A program made the translations under genes and the position numbers. The notes below the pieces were generated by a model. That model was given only the letters and a program-made list of their open reading frames with translations. It had not been told where the DNA came from and searched no databases. A stretch of DNA of 64,000 bases, from the NCBI GenBank assembly GCA_964404895.1, contig CAYOLV010000002.1:434001-498000 (forward strand), written 5' to 3'. The DNA is from JBGSUZ01 sp964404895. GTDB taxonomy: Bacteria > Bacillota > Clostridia > Peptostreptococcales > Acidaminobacteraceae. Shown here in pieces: positions 16,029-24,479 of the stretch (position 1 is the stretch's first letter; the number at the start of each line of letters is the position of its first letter).

Positions 16029-16916
16029 ATGTCTAAACGTCTTCAAGCAGATTTAATGCTTTTATTGGTTACCCTTTGTTGGGGTATTTCTTACTACTTA
16101 ATGGACATCAGCCTTGAGGACATGGGCCCTTTTACACTCAACGCCCACCGCTTTCTTCTAGCCTTTGGAATCGCTGTGGTATTGGCTCTGCCTAAATTTA
16201 AAAAAATATCTCGTGAAACACTAGTCTACAGTGCTGCTTTAGGCGTCGCCTTGGTTTTGGTCTACGCTGGCGTCACCTTTGGTGTTCAATACACAACCCT
16301 TTCAAATGCAGGTTTTCTATGCGGTTTGACGGTTATTTTTACGCCGATTCTCTCTTGGATCATTTACAAAAAAGCGCCTAGTAAAAAAGTTGTCTTAGTG
16401 GTTCTCCTTTGTGTGACCGGGATTGCCCTTCTGACTTTGACAGATTCCTTTTCAATTGACCGCAAGAACTTGCTTGGCGATGCACTTTGCATTTTCTGCG
16501 CTTTTATATACGCCTTCCATTTACTCATTACTGAGAAAGCAGTTTCCAAATCTGAAGTTGATCCTTTCCAATTAGGGGTTTTCCAACTGGGTTTTGCAGG
16601 CATTTTGAACTTTGGAATGGCTTGGCTTACAGAAACGCCCCATTTACCAAGCAACTCGGAAACATGGGTTGCAGTTCTTTTTCTATCTGTATTTTGTACT
16701 GGGGTCGCGTTTATTATTCAAGCTATCGCTCAACAGTATACCACAGCCTCGCACGTAGGGGTTATATTCTCCCTTGAGCCTGTATTTGCAGGTATAGTCG
16801 CCTTCTTCCTCGCCCACGAAATATTATCGCCTAGAGCTTATCTTGGAGCTTCTCTGATGGTTCTGAGTATTTTTATCATGGAACTCGATTTTAGAGCTTT
16901 GCTTCGAAGAAGGTAG
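16029..16916 (+). CDS. DMT-superfamily transporter (EamA family)
   Basis: 295 residues with about ten hydrophobic helices in two homologous halves of five, the EamA arrangement; each half begins with a recognisable motif (ADLMLLLVTLCWGISYYLM; GDALCIFCAFIYAFHLL). The late conserved block SLEPVFAGIVAFFLAHEIL is typical. EamA proteins mostly export amino acids or other metabolites; the substrate is not visible in the sequence. ATG at 16029 after GGGAGG. The gene is convergent with the acetyltransferase gene and divergent from the flavoenzyme gene, with no operon partner. Confidence 0.85.
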   Translation: MSKRLQADLMLLLVTLCWGISYYLMDISLEDMGPFTLNAHRFLLAFGIAVVLALPKFKKISRETLVYSAALGVALVLVYAGVTFGVQYTTLSNAGFLCGLTVIFTPILSWIIYKKAPSKKVVLVVLLCVTGIALLTLTDSFSIDRKNLLGDALCIFCAFIYAFHLLITEKAVSKSEVDPFQLGVFQLGFAGILNFGMAWLTETPHLPSNSETWVAVLFLSVFCTGVAFIIQAIAQQYTTASHVGVIFSLEPVFAGIVAFFLAHEILSPRAYLGASLMVLSIFIMELDFRALLRRR

Positions 16917-16928
16917 TCCTAGTTTCAA

Positions 16929-17486
16929 TTATTTGGCTTGCCTAGAACTTTCCCATTCACTTCGCAAAATTCCGTAGTAAGCAATGTCTACAAATTGACC
17001 TTCTTTGAGTTGGTCTTCTCTGAGCACGCCCTCTGGACTCATTCCACAGTGAACCATGATTTTTCCCGACCCAGGGTTGCTGACAAAATGTCTCCCCATA
17101 ATTTTATTGGCGTTTGATTTTTCAAAACCATAATCGATGATGGCTCTGCTGGCTTCTGTCCCGTATCCCTGATACCAATACATTTTACCAATCCAGTAAC
17201 CAATCTCATATAATCTTCTCTTTTCACTGATTGTACTCAAAGTGATACAGCCTAAAAGAGCTTCATCTGATTTTCTAACAACGGCAAGACTCAATAATTT
17301 ATTTTCATTAAAAAGAGTTTCATGCTGCTCTATCCAACTTTCTGCCATGCCTGCTTCGTAGGGGTGGGGAATATTTAAAGTTGTTTTATATAGCTCATAA
17401 TCCCCGGCCATCTCTTGAACAGCCTTGGCATCGTTTACTGAAAAGCCTTTCAAAATTAATCTCTCAGTTTCTAATATAGGTAACAT
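16929..17486 (-). CDS. GNAT-family N-acetyltransferase (RimJ/RimL type)
   Basis: 185 residues from ATG 17486, chosen because AAGGAG lies 9 nt upstream; a longer frame to 17540 lacks a ribosome binding site. The opening MLPILETERLILKGFSVND is the classic RimJ/RimL-type start, and YEIGYWIGKMYWYQGYGTEASRAIIDYGFE contains the acetyl-CoA pyrophosphate loop (QGYGTEA). The C-terminal MVHCGMSPEGVLRED matches the usual end. Target amine (protein N-terminus, antibiotic or metabolite) unknown. It is convergent with the DMT transporter gene, 12 bp away, with no obvious terminator between them. Confidence 0.85.
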   Translation of the reverse strand: MLPILETERLILKGFSVNDAKAVQEMAGDYELYKTTLNIPHPYEAGMAESWIEQHETLFNENKLLSLAVVRKSDEALLGCITLSTISEKRRLYEIGYWIGKMYWYQGYGTEASRAIIDYGFEKSNANKIMGRHFVSNPGSGKIMVHCGMSPEGVLREDQLKEGQFVDIAYYGILRSEWESSRQAK

Positions 17487-17603
17487 TGGAATTCTCTCCT
17501 TGTGAATTTTCAAACATTGTAACAAATTATCCCTAGCCATACAATAATATTTTTAGTACAATAAGAAAATATTGTAAATTATGTGAACAGAGAGGTATTT
17601 TTT

Positions 17604-18356
17604 ATGATGAAACGACGTATTCTATTTTTTGCATCTTTTTTTGTGGTGGATTTAGTCTTGGCAATTCTGCTAGGTGACCCCATTTTGGCGGGCATCATTC
17701 TTCTCAGCGTTTTTACTCCAAGTTATTTGGCACTTTCTCTTTATAGGCAGAAAAAAAGAATCAATCTGCTGGACGAAGCTTGTGACCCTCAGGCCTTTAT
17801 AGAGGCTTGTGAGAGACAATATGTCATCACAGGAAAGAACAAAACCGCACATATGTATTTAATAATCGATAAAAGTGCTGGTCTTGCCTCCCTCGATCAC
17901 TTTGAAGAAGCTAAAGCCCTGCTCCTTTCTTTAGACGTGAAAAAAGCGACCCGACATAAGATGAGAGCCCTCGTCTACTACAACAATTTAATGTTGTGTT
18001 ATGACGGTTTGGGCGATGGGGCAGCTGCTAAGGCGATTTACGAAAATGAGTTTACAAACTTGACTTATAAACTCAAAAATTACGCTGTCATTAGAAAGCC
18101 GATCCTATTCTCAAAATTTAAGTACGGTGCCGCACCTGAAGATATTGAAACCCGACAATTCCTCGTAGATGAAATTCGAAAATTGAAGCTATCCAAACGC
18201 TTATCCCTTCATTTAGCACTGTATGAAGGTGAGTTAGCAATTGCTTCTGGCGATTTAGAAAGCGCAAAATCCTTTTTTAACGAGGTTGTAACAAATGGCA
18301 ATAAATTGTATATAGTGACATACGCTCAAAACAAACTAAATGAGCTGTCTATTTAG
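17604..18356 (+). CDS. Membrane-anchored TPR-like protein, unknown function
   Basis: 250 residues from ATG 17604, which follows GAGAGG; a GTG at 17583 in the same frame is an alternative. Two N-terminal hydrophobic stretches (ILFFASFFVVDLVLAIL and IILLSVFTPSYLALSLY) form a hairpin anchor. The rest is a helical solenoid with TPR-like pairs (NLMLCYDGLGDGAAAKAIYEN; LALYEGELAIASGDLESAKSFF), suggesting a cytoplasmic protein-protein interaction domain. No catalytic motif is seen. Its stop overlaps that of the convergent adaptor gene by 8 bp. Confidence 0.7.
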   Translation: MMKRRILFFASFFVVDLVLAILLGDPILAGIILLSVFTPSYLALSLYRQKKRINLLDEACDPQAFIEACERQYVITGKNKTAHMYLIIDKSAGLASLDHFEEAKALLLSLDVKKATRHKMRALVYYNNLMLCYDGLGDGAAAKAIYENEFTNLTYKLKNYAVIRKPILFSKFKYGAAPEDIETRQFLVDEIRKLKLSKRLSLHLALYEGELAIASGDLESAKSFFNEVVTNGNKLYIVTYAQNKLNELSI

Positions 18357-19413
18357 AAATACTGATATCCACGTTATAATTGGGCTTTAAAAATCCGTCA
18401 TTGTCTTCAATTTCAATTTCAACACCAATCAAAGTTTCCCCATTTTCGATTTTAGCCATATCCGCAATGCGAGTGACTTTGCCATGATACGCTTTAGAGC
18501 GATCTGCCACTGGCACAATTACCACCGCTGCCCCAATTTTTACTTCAGATATAAAATCTTCAGTAATGTCCGCATTGATGACGAGAGAACTTAAGTCTGC
18601 CAATGTACAGAATTTAACAGCGGTATCTATAGAAGCACCTTCTTCATAGCCTATATTGTAAATGACCGCATTTTCAAAAGGTGAAAAGATCGTATCATTT
18701 TTTACTAATGCTGTTCTTAATTTTTCTTTCATATTGGCAAGGGTTAAATTGGTGGACTCTGCTTGTAAATTTTTTATACCGACTGAGCTGGTGACACCAG
18801 CTTTGCTTTTTTTATAGAGGGCAATATCGCTCTCTATATTGGTAAGGGCGTTGAGTTTGGTTTCACTTGTTAGCTTTAATAAGTCGTATTCCGTTTGAGA
18901 AATAGCGCCAAGAGGTAAAAGCGCTCCTGCGTTTTTGAAGTCCTTCATGGCCTGATCATAATTTTTTTTAGCTAAGCCATAGGCGTCCTGCAACTTTTTA
19001 TAGTCTTGGTCATTGCTTAAATCTACTGTGTTTTCACTTAAGATTTTAGTTTTTTCATTCCCAGATATTTTTAGTTCAATTTCCTTCGTTTGGATTTGCA
19101 ATAAGTATTGATCAATATCTAAGGTTGCAATTTTAGTTTCTTTTCCAATTTTTTGCCCTTCTTCTACAAAAATCTGTTTGACCTTTGCAGGAAAATCAAT
19201 GACCACATCCAGAAGTTTTTCCGCTTCTACCACCCCATAGGCTTCAACAGTGGTGCTTTCAACAGGGGTATTCTTTCCTTGATCTGCATTTTTTGTTTGA
19301 CCGCAAGCGACCAATGTCAAACCTAAAAGGCTTATCCCAGCCAGTTTCCCCATTCGATAGATTACGCCCTTTTCCATTTTCTTATCCATTCTGTTCTTCA
19401 CTCTACCCTTCAT
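18349..19413 (-). CDS. Periplasmic-adaptor-like lipoprotein (HlyD/MacA family) of an ABC export system
   Basis: The start ATG (19411-19413) overlaps the stop codon of the ATPase gene (ATGA), which argues for translational coupling and for this start rather than the GTG at 19422. The 354-residue protein has a lipobox LTLVACG (Cys37), a split biotinyl-lipoyl-like domain (KVKQIFVEEGQKIGKETKIATLD and DTIFSPFENAVIYNIGYEEGASI) flanking a coiled coil (about 70-210), and a beta-barrel end. In Gram-positives such adaptors connect an ABC transporter to the outside face of the membrane. Last gene of the permease-ATPase-adaptor operon. Confidence 0.82.
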   Translation of the reverse strand: MKGRVKNRMDKKMEKGVIYRMGKLAGISLLGLTLVACGQTKNADQGKNTPVESTTVEAYGVVEAEKLLDVVIDFPAKVKQIFVEEGQKIGKETKIATLDIDQYLLQIQTKEIELKISGNEKTKILSENTVDLSNDQDYKKLQDAYGLAKKNYDQAMKDFKNAGALLPLGAISQTEYDLLKLTSETKLNALTNIESDIALYKKSKAGVTSSVGIKNLQAESTNLTLANMKEKLRTALVKNDTIFSPFENAVIYNIGYEEGASIDTAVKFCTLADLSSLVINADITEDFISEVKIGAAVVIVPVADRSKAYHGKVTRIADMAKIENGETLIGVEIEIEDNDGFLKPNYNVDISISK

Positions 19414-20096
19414 TTGCACCACACGCTCCCATCTCTCACTTGAATAATCCTATTGCCATATTCCGCAGCTTCTGCTGAGTGCGTCACTTGAATGATGGTT
19501 TTTTTCTGTTCTAGGTTTATTTTTTTCAGCAACTCCATAATTTCGGTTCCAGTTTTCGAATCTAAATTACCTATAGGCTCGTCTGCCAAAATAATATCAG
19601 GTTCATTAACCAAGGCTCTAGCGATGGCAACCCTTTGTTGCTGACCACCTGATAGCTCCCGCGGCGTATGTTTTCTTCGGTCAGATAAGCCTACAATGGT
19701 TAATATTTCTGTAAGCCTTTTATCAAAATCTTTGAGCTTATGTCCGTCCAATAAAACAGGTAGAAGTATATTCTCTTCCACAGTAAGGTTGGGAATCAGA
19801 TTATAAAATTGGAATACAAAACCCACCTGTCTTCTTCTCATAATGCTTTGTTCTTTGTCCTGCATACTTGCCAGTTCTGTCCCCTCAATTGTAATACTAC
19901 CAGATGTGGGGTGATCTAAGCCTCCTAGCAAATAAAGAAGGGTACTTTTACCCGAGCCTGAAGGCCCCATAATAGAAACAAATTCACCCTTCATGATTTC
20001 TAAATTAATATCCTTTAAAACCTCAACTGCCACGTTGCCCATATGGTAAATTTTAAACAAATTATGGGTTTTGACAACCACTTCTTGTTCTGTCAT
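19410..20096 (-). CDS. ABC transporter ATP-binding protein (MacB/LolD type)
   Basis: A 228-residue nucleotide-binding subunit: Walker A GPSGSGKST, Q-loop VFQFYNLIPNLTVEENI, signature LSGGQQQRVAIARAL, Walker B IILADEPIGNLD and the switch His in VTHSAEAAEY. The close match to the LolD/MacB class fits the FtsX-type permease upstream. ADEPIGNLD has Ile where Thr is usual (ADEPTGNLD). Spacing of 12 bp to the permease and a 4-bp overlap with the adaptor show one operon. It powers export or mechanotransmission by the MacB-like permease; the substrate is unknown. Confidence 0.92.
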   Translation of the reverse strand: MTEQEVVVKTHNLFKIYHMGNVAVEVLKDINLEIMKGEFVSIMGPSGSGKSTLLYLLGGLDHPTSGSITIEGTELASMQDKEQSIMRRRQVGFVFQFYNLIPNLTVEENILLPVLLDGHKLKDFDKRLTEILTIVGLSDRRKHTPRELSGGQQQRVAIARALVNEPDIILADEPIGNLDSKTGTEIMELLKKINLEQKKTIIQVTHSAEAAEYGNRIIQVRDGSVWCK

Positions 20097-20108
20097 ATCC
20101 TCACCTGC

Positions 20109-22586
20109 CTATTCAAATTTAATTGCTTCAATGATATTGAGTTTCGACGACTTTATCCCTGGAACAATTGTAGCAATTATTGTAATCCCAAGTCCTGCAA
20201 TAATAGCGGTGACAAATAATAAAGGATCATAATGCATTGGAATCGGTCCTGCCATTGCTGGCAATAAAAATGGAATAATGTAGAGAAATACCATTGCTAA
20301 AGATATCCCACCAAAACCACCAATTACACCACTGACAGCAGATTCAATTAAAACCATTCCAAATACTTGTTTTTGGCTCATCCCAACAGATTTATATACC
20401 GCAATGGCTCGTTTTCTCTGTATAAAACTGATTAACAAATTATTTAAGACCCCAAAGACACCAATGAGCATTGCTAAGAATGAAAACCCTGACAAAATCG
20501 AAAAAATCTGTTGATTGGAACTGCTGTTTAGGGTTTCTAAATTCGCCTTAGTTTCTACAAAAGGATCTTTTTGGTTCAATTTCTTTTTTATACGCGCCAC
20601 AACGCCTTCGGGATCATTTGTTTTAATATAGATATCGTCAAAAGTAGCTAAATTAAAATCCATTTTTATATATTTTGCTGAAATTAGACCAAATTTTCCG
20701 TTGTCCATTAGGGTTTCCACAAATCCAATTATCCGATAAGGTCTTTCCCCTTGTGGCGTCACAAAGGTAATGGTATCTCCCAACTCTACCCCTAAGGTAA
20801 TGCGGTTTGCATCGCCTAAAATAATATGTTTTCCACTTTCAAGCTGGGTCAACAATTGGGGATCAATTCGAGTATTAAAGAAATCATTGTACTTTGTAGT
20901 ATCAATTCCTCTGAGTACTGAAAGCCTCTTTTTATCCGTATTTGCCACTTCTAATTGGTACTTGGCATAGGTCGGCATAATATCCAAAACCCCTGAGGTA
21001 GACCTGATTGTCTGGGCGATGGTATTGTTGGCTTCACTCACATTGCACCAGACTTCAAAATTAAAGTCTTTATAGGCTTTCCCTACTTCAATTTGAACGC
21101 TGTTGCTGACTGATTGGATCATGACAATACCTGACATACCAATGGCTAGGAGTGAAATGTTGGTCAATATGCTTTTATTGTCTTTTATATTTTTAGAAGC
21201 CAGTAAGCCGATATTCCCAAACAACCCTGTAAAAATAGGTTCTCCCAAACGAACGATCCATTTGGTCACTACTGGCATGACTATAGTGGCTGAGAAACAA
21301 ACCATTAGGAACGAAACCAGACAAACCCCTACTACAATTTCAAGTGGCGCTAAAGGGGGCATTGCAATACCTAGAAACAGGAGTAAAAACCCAAACGGCT
21401 TTTTCAATTTGCTCTCTTCGTGGGCTTTTTCGTAATTGTTGAGGACAATATCTTTTACAGATATTTTCGCCACTTGGAGAATCGGAATAATGGCACTGGC
21501 AAAGGATATCCCAACTGCAAGGAGCATTCCTGCCCCTATCTGATACCATCTCCAAATTAAGTTTAATTGTTCCGTTTCGCTGGATTTAAGCACATCTGCC
21601 ATTGCAGCTAGAATACCAAACCCGATACCAATCCCTACAACACCGCCAAATAAGCCATAGGCTATGGCTTCGGCAATCAATACGGAATCGGTTTCCTTTC
21701 TGGATGCGCCAATACTCCTAAAGGTTCCTATAATTGGCAAACGTTCAAGGGTTATCACTTTAAAAGAAGTATAGATAATGAACATGCTCATAAACAACAC
21801 TACAGTGGTCATCATTAAAAAAGGCATGGTCACTTGATTGACGTATTTTTTGAGTTCACTTTCCGTATAGGCCTCTTTGACGTCGCATTTTCTATAATAC
21901 TTCTCTAGAGAGGCTATGGTCTCTATAATTTTACTGCGATCAGCAACTTTAACGTAAACCACATTTGCCTTCGTTCTGCCTCCGTTAAGGCTGGCAATGG
22001 TTTCTTTTGGAACCACTGTATTAAACGTTCTGCCGTTTTCATAGAAAGGCCCTTTTGGGGAAGCGATGCCTACAATAGTAAACCAATGATTCTCATTATT
22101 GATTTTAATTTGTATAGGGTCATTCAGTTTTAAGTTATATTTCTTTGCCGCACTGCTGTTAATGATAATTTTCTTTCCATTGAAAGGTTCCAGTTTCCCA
22201 GAAGCTTGAAGTTCAAAGGGATTCAGCGAGGCTAAGGCCCCTATTTCAAACCCTTTAAGTTCCACGTTGACCGATTGATCCTTCATCGGACTAAAGGTTC
22301 CTGAACCTAAATATGCGCCTACACTGTAAATAATCTGTTCTCCAGCCAATCCGGCAAGACTGGGTTCCACAAATTCGGTGTCGGCGTGTTTATTGGCTCG
22401 AATAATGAGTTCAGCTTCTCCGCTGCCGCTGGTAATCATTTTCGTGTATAAGTCCGCTAAGGTGTCTCCTATTGCTAATGAAGCAAAGAGCAATGCTGCA
22501 GACATGGCGATGGAAAACAAAATCAAGCCCGTTCGCATTTTCTTTTCCATTATATTCCTAATAACGTATTTTAATATGATTGCCAT
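20109..22586 (-). CDS. Large FtsX/MacB-type ABC permease with duplicated domains
   Basis: 825 residues starting at ATG 22586 (AGGAGA 6 nt upstream; the longer frame to 22613 lacks a site). It has the duplicated FtsX layout: TM1, an extracytoplasmic MacB-core domain (about 45-240), three TM helices, then a second TM plus extracytoplasmic domain and three final TM helices (LAMLIGVFGVLNNLLISFIQRKRAIAVYKSVGMSQKQVF). Such fused permeases work with one ATPase to export lipids, peptides or antibiotics, or to transmit force. First gene of the permease-ATPase-adaptor operon and divergent from the alarmone synthetase gene. Confidence 0.88.
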   Translation of the reverse strand: MAIILKYVIRNIMEKKMRTGLILFSIAMSAALLFASLAIGDTLADLYTKMITSGSGEAELIIRANKHADTEFVEPSLAGLAGEQIIYSVGAYLGSGTFSPMKDQSVNVELKGFEIGALASLNPFELQASGKLEPFNGKKIIINSSAAKKYNLKLNDPIQIKINNENHWFTIVGIASPKGPFYENGRTFNTVVPKETIASLNGGRTKANVVYVKVADRSKIIETIASLEKYYRKCDVKEAYTESELKKYVNQVTMPFLMMTTVVLFMSMFIIYTSFKVITLERLPIIGTFRSIGASRKETDSVLIAEAIAYGLFGGVVGIGIGFGILAAMADVLKSSETEQLNLIWRWYQIGAGMLLAVGISFASAIIPILQVAKISVKDIVLNNYEKAHEESKLKKPFGFLLLFLGIAMPPLAPLEIVVGVCLVSFLMVCFSATIVMPVVTKWIVRLGEPIFTGLFGNIGLLASKNIKDNKSILTNISLLAIGMSGIVMIQSVSNSVQIEVGKAYKDFNFEVWCNVSEANNTIAQTIRSTSGVLDIMPTYAKYQLEVANTDKKRLSVLRGIDTTKYNDFFNTRIDPQLLTQLESGKHIILGDANRITLGVELGDTITFVTPQGERPYRIIGFVETLMDNGKFGLISAKYIKMDFNLATFDDIYIKTNDPEGVVARIKKKLNQKDPFVETKANLETLNSSSNQQIFSILSGFSFLAMLIGVFGVLNNLLISFIQRKRAIAVYKSVGMSQKQVFGMVLIESAVSGVIGGFGGISLAMVFLYIIPFLLPAMAGPIPMHYDPLLFVTAIIAGLGITIIATIVPGIKSSKLNIIEAIKFE

Positions 22587-22690
22587 AGAATGTCTCCTTT
22601 TATTTCGATGCAACTCGTGATAAAGTTAGATTGACTCTGGTTGAATAAGGGTCACTGAAGCTAAACACTGATTTTTAGAGGAGCGCTAAC

Positions 22691-23374
22691 ATGTACGAAA
22701 CACTTACAACCGAGGATATGAAACCTTGGAGAGATTTATTGCTTGTTCATAAATTTGCCGTTGAAGAAATCAAAACCAAACTCAATATTTTAGATGAAGA
22801 ATTTGGTAATATTCATGACTACAATCCTATTGAACATATTCGCTATCGGGTTAAAAAACCTGAGAGTATCTTTGAAAAACTAGAACGTCTGGGTCTTGAA
22901 CCCACTATTGAGAACGCTAAGAACAATATTTTTGATATTGCAGGCATCCGAATTATTTGTGCCTTTACAGCAGATATTTACAAGGTTGTAGACCTCTTGG
23001 CACAACAATCAGACATTAAAATCGTCAATACTAAAGATTATATCAAAAATCCGAAGAGCAATGGGTATAGAAGTCTTCATGTTCATATTGAGTTTCCTGT
23101 TTTTTTAAGCAGCGGCACTGTCCCCACTCGTGTAGAAATACAGTTAAGAACCATTGCCATGGATTTCTGGGCTAGTATTGAACATAAGATTTATTATAAA
23201 TATAGAGAAAAAGCACCAGAACAAATCCAAGAACAAATTAAAGACTGTGCTGATTTGATCTCCAATTTGGACAGACGTATGTATAAGCTCAAACAACAAA
23301 TTGAAGGCCTTGAGGAAGATGATCAGGTTGTGACCACTGAAAGCATGATTTATAGAGATCCTGTGAACTATTAA
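22691..23374 (+). CDS. Small alarmone synthetase, (p)ppGpp synthetase (RelQ/YjbM-like)
   Basis: The RelA/SpoT synthetase domain transfers pyrophosphate from ATP to GDP/GTP. The 227 residues contain only that domain: HIRYRVKKPESIFEKLER, NIFDIAGIRIICAF, KDYIKNPKSNGYRSLHVHIE (substrate loop) and VEIQLRTIAMDFWASIEHKIYYKY (with the conserved Glu-x-Gln), then a helical tail. There is no HD hydrolase, TGS or ACT domain, as in stand-alone SAS1 (RelQ/YjbM) enzymes. ATG at 22691 follows GAGGAG. Usually such genes respond to cell-envelope or antibiotic stress; the divergent neighbour is an export system, but a functional link is only a guess. Confidence 0.92.
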   Translation: MYETLTTEDMKPWRDLLLVHKFAVEEIKTKLNILDEEFGNIHDYNPIEHIRYRVKKPESIFEKLERLGLEPTIENAKNNIFDIAGIRIICAFTADIYKVVDLLAQQSDIKIVNTKDYIKNPKSNGYRSLHVHIEFPVFLSSGTVPTRVEIQLRTIAMDFWASIEHKIYYKYREKAPEQIQEQIKDCADLISNLDRRMYKLKQQIEGLEEDDQVVTTESMIYRDPVNY

Positions 23375-23433
23375 ACACCCCATTTATACCCCTAAATGTT
23401 GGGCTTCAATAAATACCTAAATCCCTTTTAATC

Positions 23434-23463
23434 TTGATTATTTTTTTAAAATTTGGGTATAGG
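23434..23463 (+). promoter_or_regulatory. Possible promoter of the two small unknown genes
   Basis: TTGATT (23434-23439), 18 bp spacer, TATAGG (23458-23463), 31 bp upstream of the next start codon. Confidence 0.4.
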
Positions 23464-23493
23464 GTCTAATAGGGTAGATAGGAGGTGCTTTAT

Positions 23494-23679
23494 ATGTATT
23501 ATATCCCAGTCGAATGGCTGAAAGATCCTCATAATGCATTCAAAGTTCATGAAATACTCGAACGAAATTTGCACTCTAACCTGACGCCTGCAAAGGAACA
23601 TGCCATTATAGAGTTGAAAAACATCCACGAGACCCTTGTTATAGAAAAATTAGAGAGTGGCGCAGTCAAAGATGTCTAA
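23494..23679 (+). CDS. Small protein of unknown function (61 aa)
   Basis: ATG at 23494 is preceded by AGGAGG at an 8-nt distance, a strong translation signal. The product starts MYYIPVEWLKDPHNAFKVHE and ends KLESGAVKDV; it is hydrophilic, likely helical, and has no cysteine or membrane segment. It does not match a family I know. The next gene begins 46 bp downstream on the same strand, so the two may form a small operon behind the promoter-like site at 23434-23463. Confidence 0.6.
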   Translation: MYYIPVEWLKDPHNAFKVHEILERNLHSNLTPAKEHAIIELKNIHETLVIEKLESGAVKDV

Positions 23680-23725
23680 TGGCATGGCTGCAGTATTCAA
23701 AATTCACACGGAGGTGATTTGATCC

Positions 23726-24400
23726 ATGATTAGCCCGATTGGCAGTTCAGCAACACAAGCACAAACACAGATTAAGGCAGTAGAAAATCAACAGGTTAAA
23801 GCAACTGATAAAGCTGTTCAAGCTCAAAAACCTACAATCACAGCAACTAAATCCACGACACCTACAGATACACTTGAAATAGGCAAACCTGTTGAAAAAA
23901 CAGGAAACTACAATAAACCTACTACAACAACGATTGACATGAGCAGAATTGACGCGTTACAGAAAAAGGCAGATGAAGCCCTTCAGCCACTTCGGGACAT
24001 GGTCAAACAACTTCTAAAAGAGCAAGGTAAAACTTTTAGAGAAGCTAATGTCGACGAAAAAGGCAGATCTGACAACGACAAAGACGACGCTACCATGGTC
24101 ACCATTACACCAGAAATTAGAGCAGAAGCTCAGAAAAACATTGCGGACGATGGTGAATATGGCATAGAAAAAACAGCTTCTCGGTTAGCAGACTTTGCAA
24201 AATCCATTTCTGGCGGCGATACCAAAAAATTAGAAACTTTGAAGAAAGCTATTCAAGATGGCTACGACGCAGCTGAAAAAGCTTTTGGCGGCGAGTTGCC
24301 TGACATTTCTAAGAAAACGCTAGAACTTACCATGAAAAAATTGGATGAATGGGCAAGCACACCTGCAGAAACCCAATCTCAACTGAATGTCATGAAGTAA
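23726..24400 (+). CDS. Uncharacterised protein with a conserved C-terminal GGxLPDIS motif
   Basis: 224 residues, ATG at 23726 after GGAGG. The first 75 residues are Thr/Gln/Lys-rich and probably disordered (QAQKPTITATKSTTPTDTLE); the remainder is helical. The end (KAIQDGYDAAEKAFGGELPD, then ISKKTLELTMKKLDEW) resembles a motif seen in uncharacterised DUF5610-like proteins of flagellated bacteria, which would suggest a secretion- or flagellum-associated role; this is a weak resemblance. No signal peptide. It is followed by a strong terminator. Confidence 0.55.
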   Translation: MISPIGSSATQAQTQIKAVENQQVKATDKAVQAQKPTITATKSTTPTDTLEIGKPVEKTGNYNKPTTTTIDMSRIDALQKKADEALQPLRDMVKQLLKEQGKTFREANVDEKGRSDNDKDDATMVTITPEIRAEAQKNIADDGEYGIEKTASRLADFAKSISGGDTKKLETLKKAIQDGYDAAEKAFGGELPDISKKTLELTMKKLDEWASTPAETQSQLNVMK

Positions 24401-24417
24401 CTACACCCTTTTATTAA

Positions 24418-24457
24418 GAAAAGCGAGCTATTCCACCTTTGGAATTTCTCGCTTTTT
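24418..24457. terminator. Bidirectional terminator between the DUF protein gene and recQ
   Basis: AAAAGCGAG (24419-24427) pairs with CTCGCTTTT (24448-24456), with an additional inner ATTCCA/TGGAAT stem; A- and T-runs on either side suit both convergent genes. Confidence 0.8.
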
Positions 24458-24479
24458 TCGTTTTTGATACAACCGTTAT

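Noticed and set aside
18349..22586. The two MacAB-like systems as a duplicated block
   Set aside because: Gene order differs (permease-ATPase-adaptor against adaptor-permease-lipoprotein-ATPase), and the permeases differ in size (825 and 396 residues) and layout.
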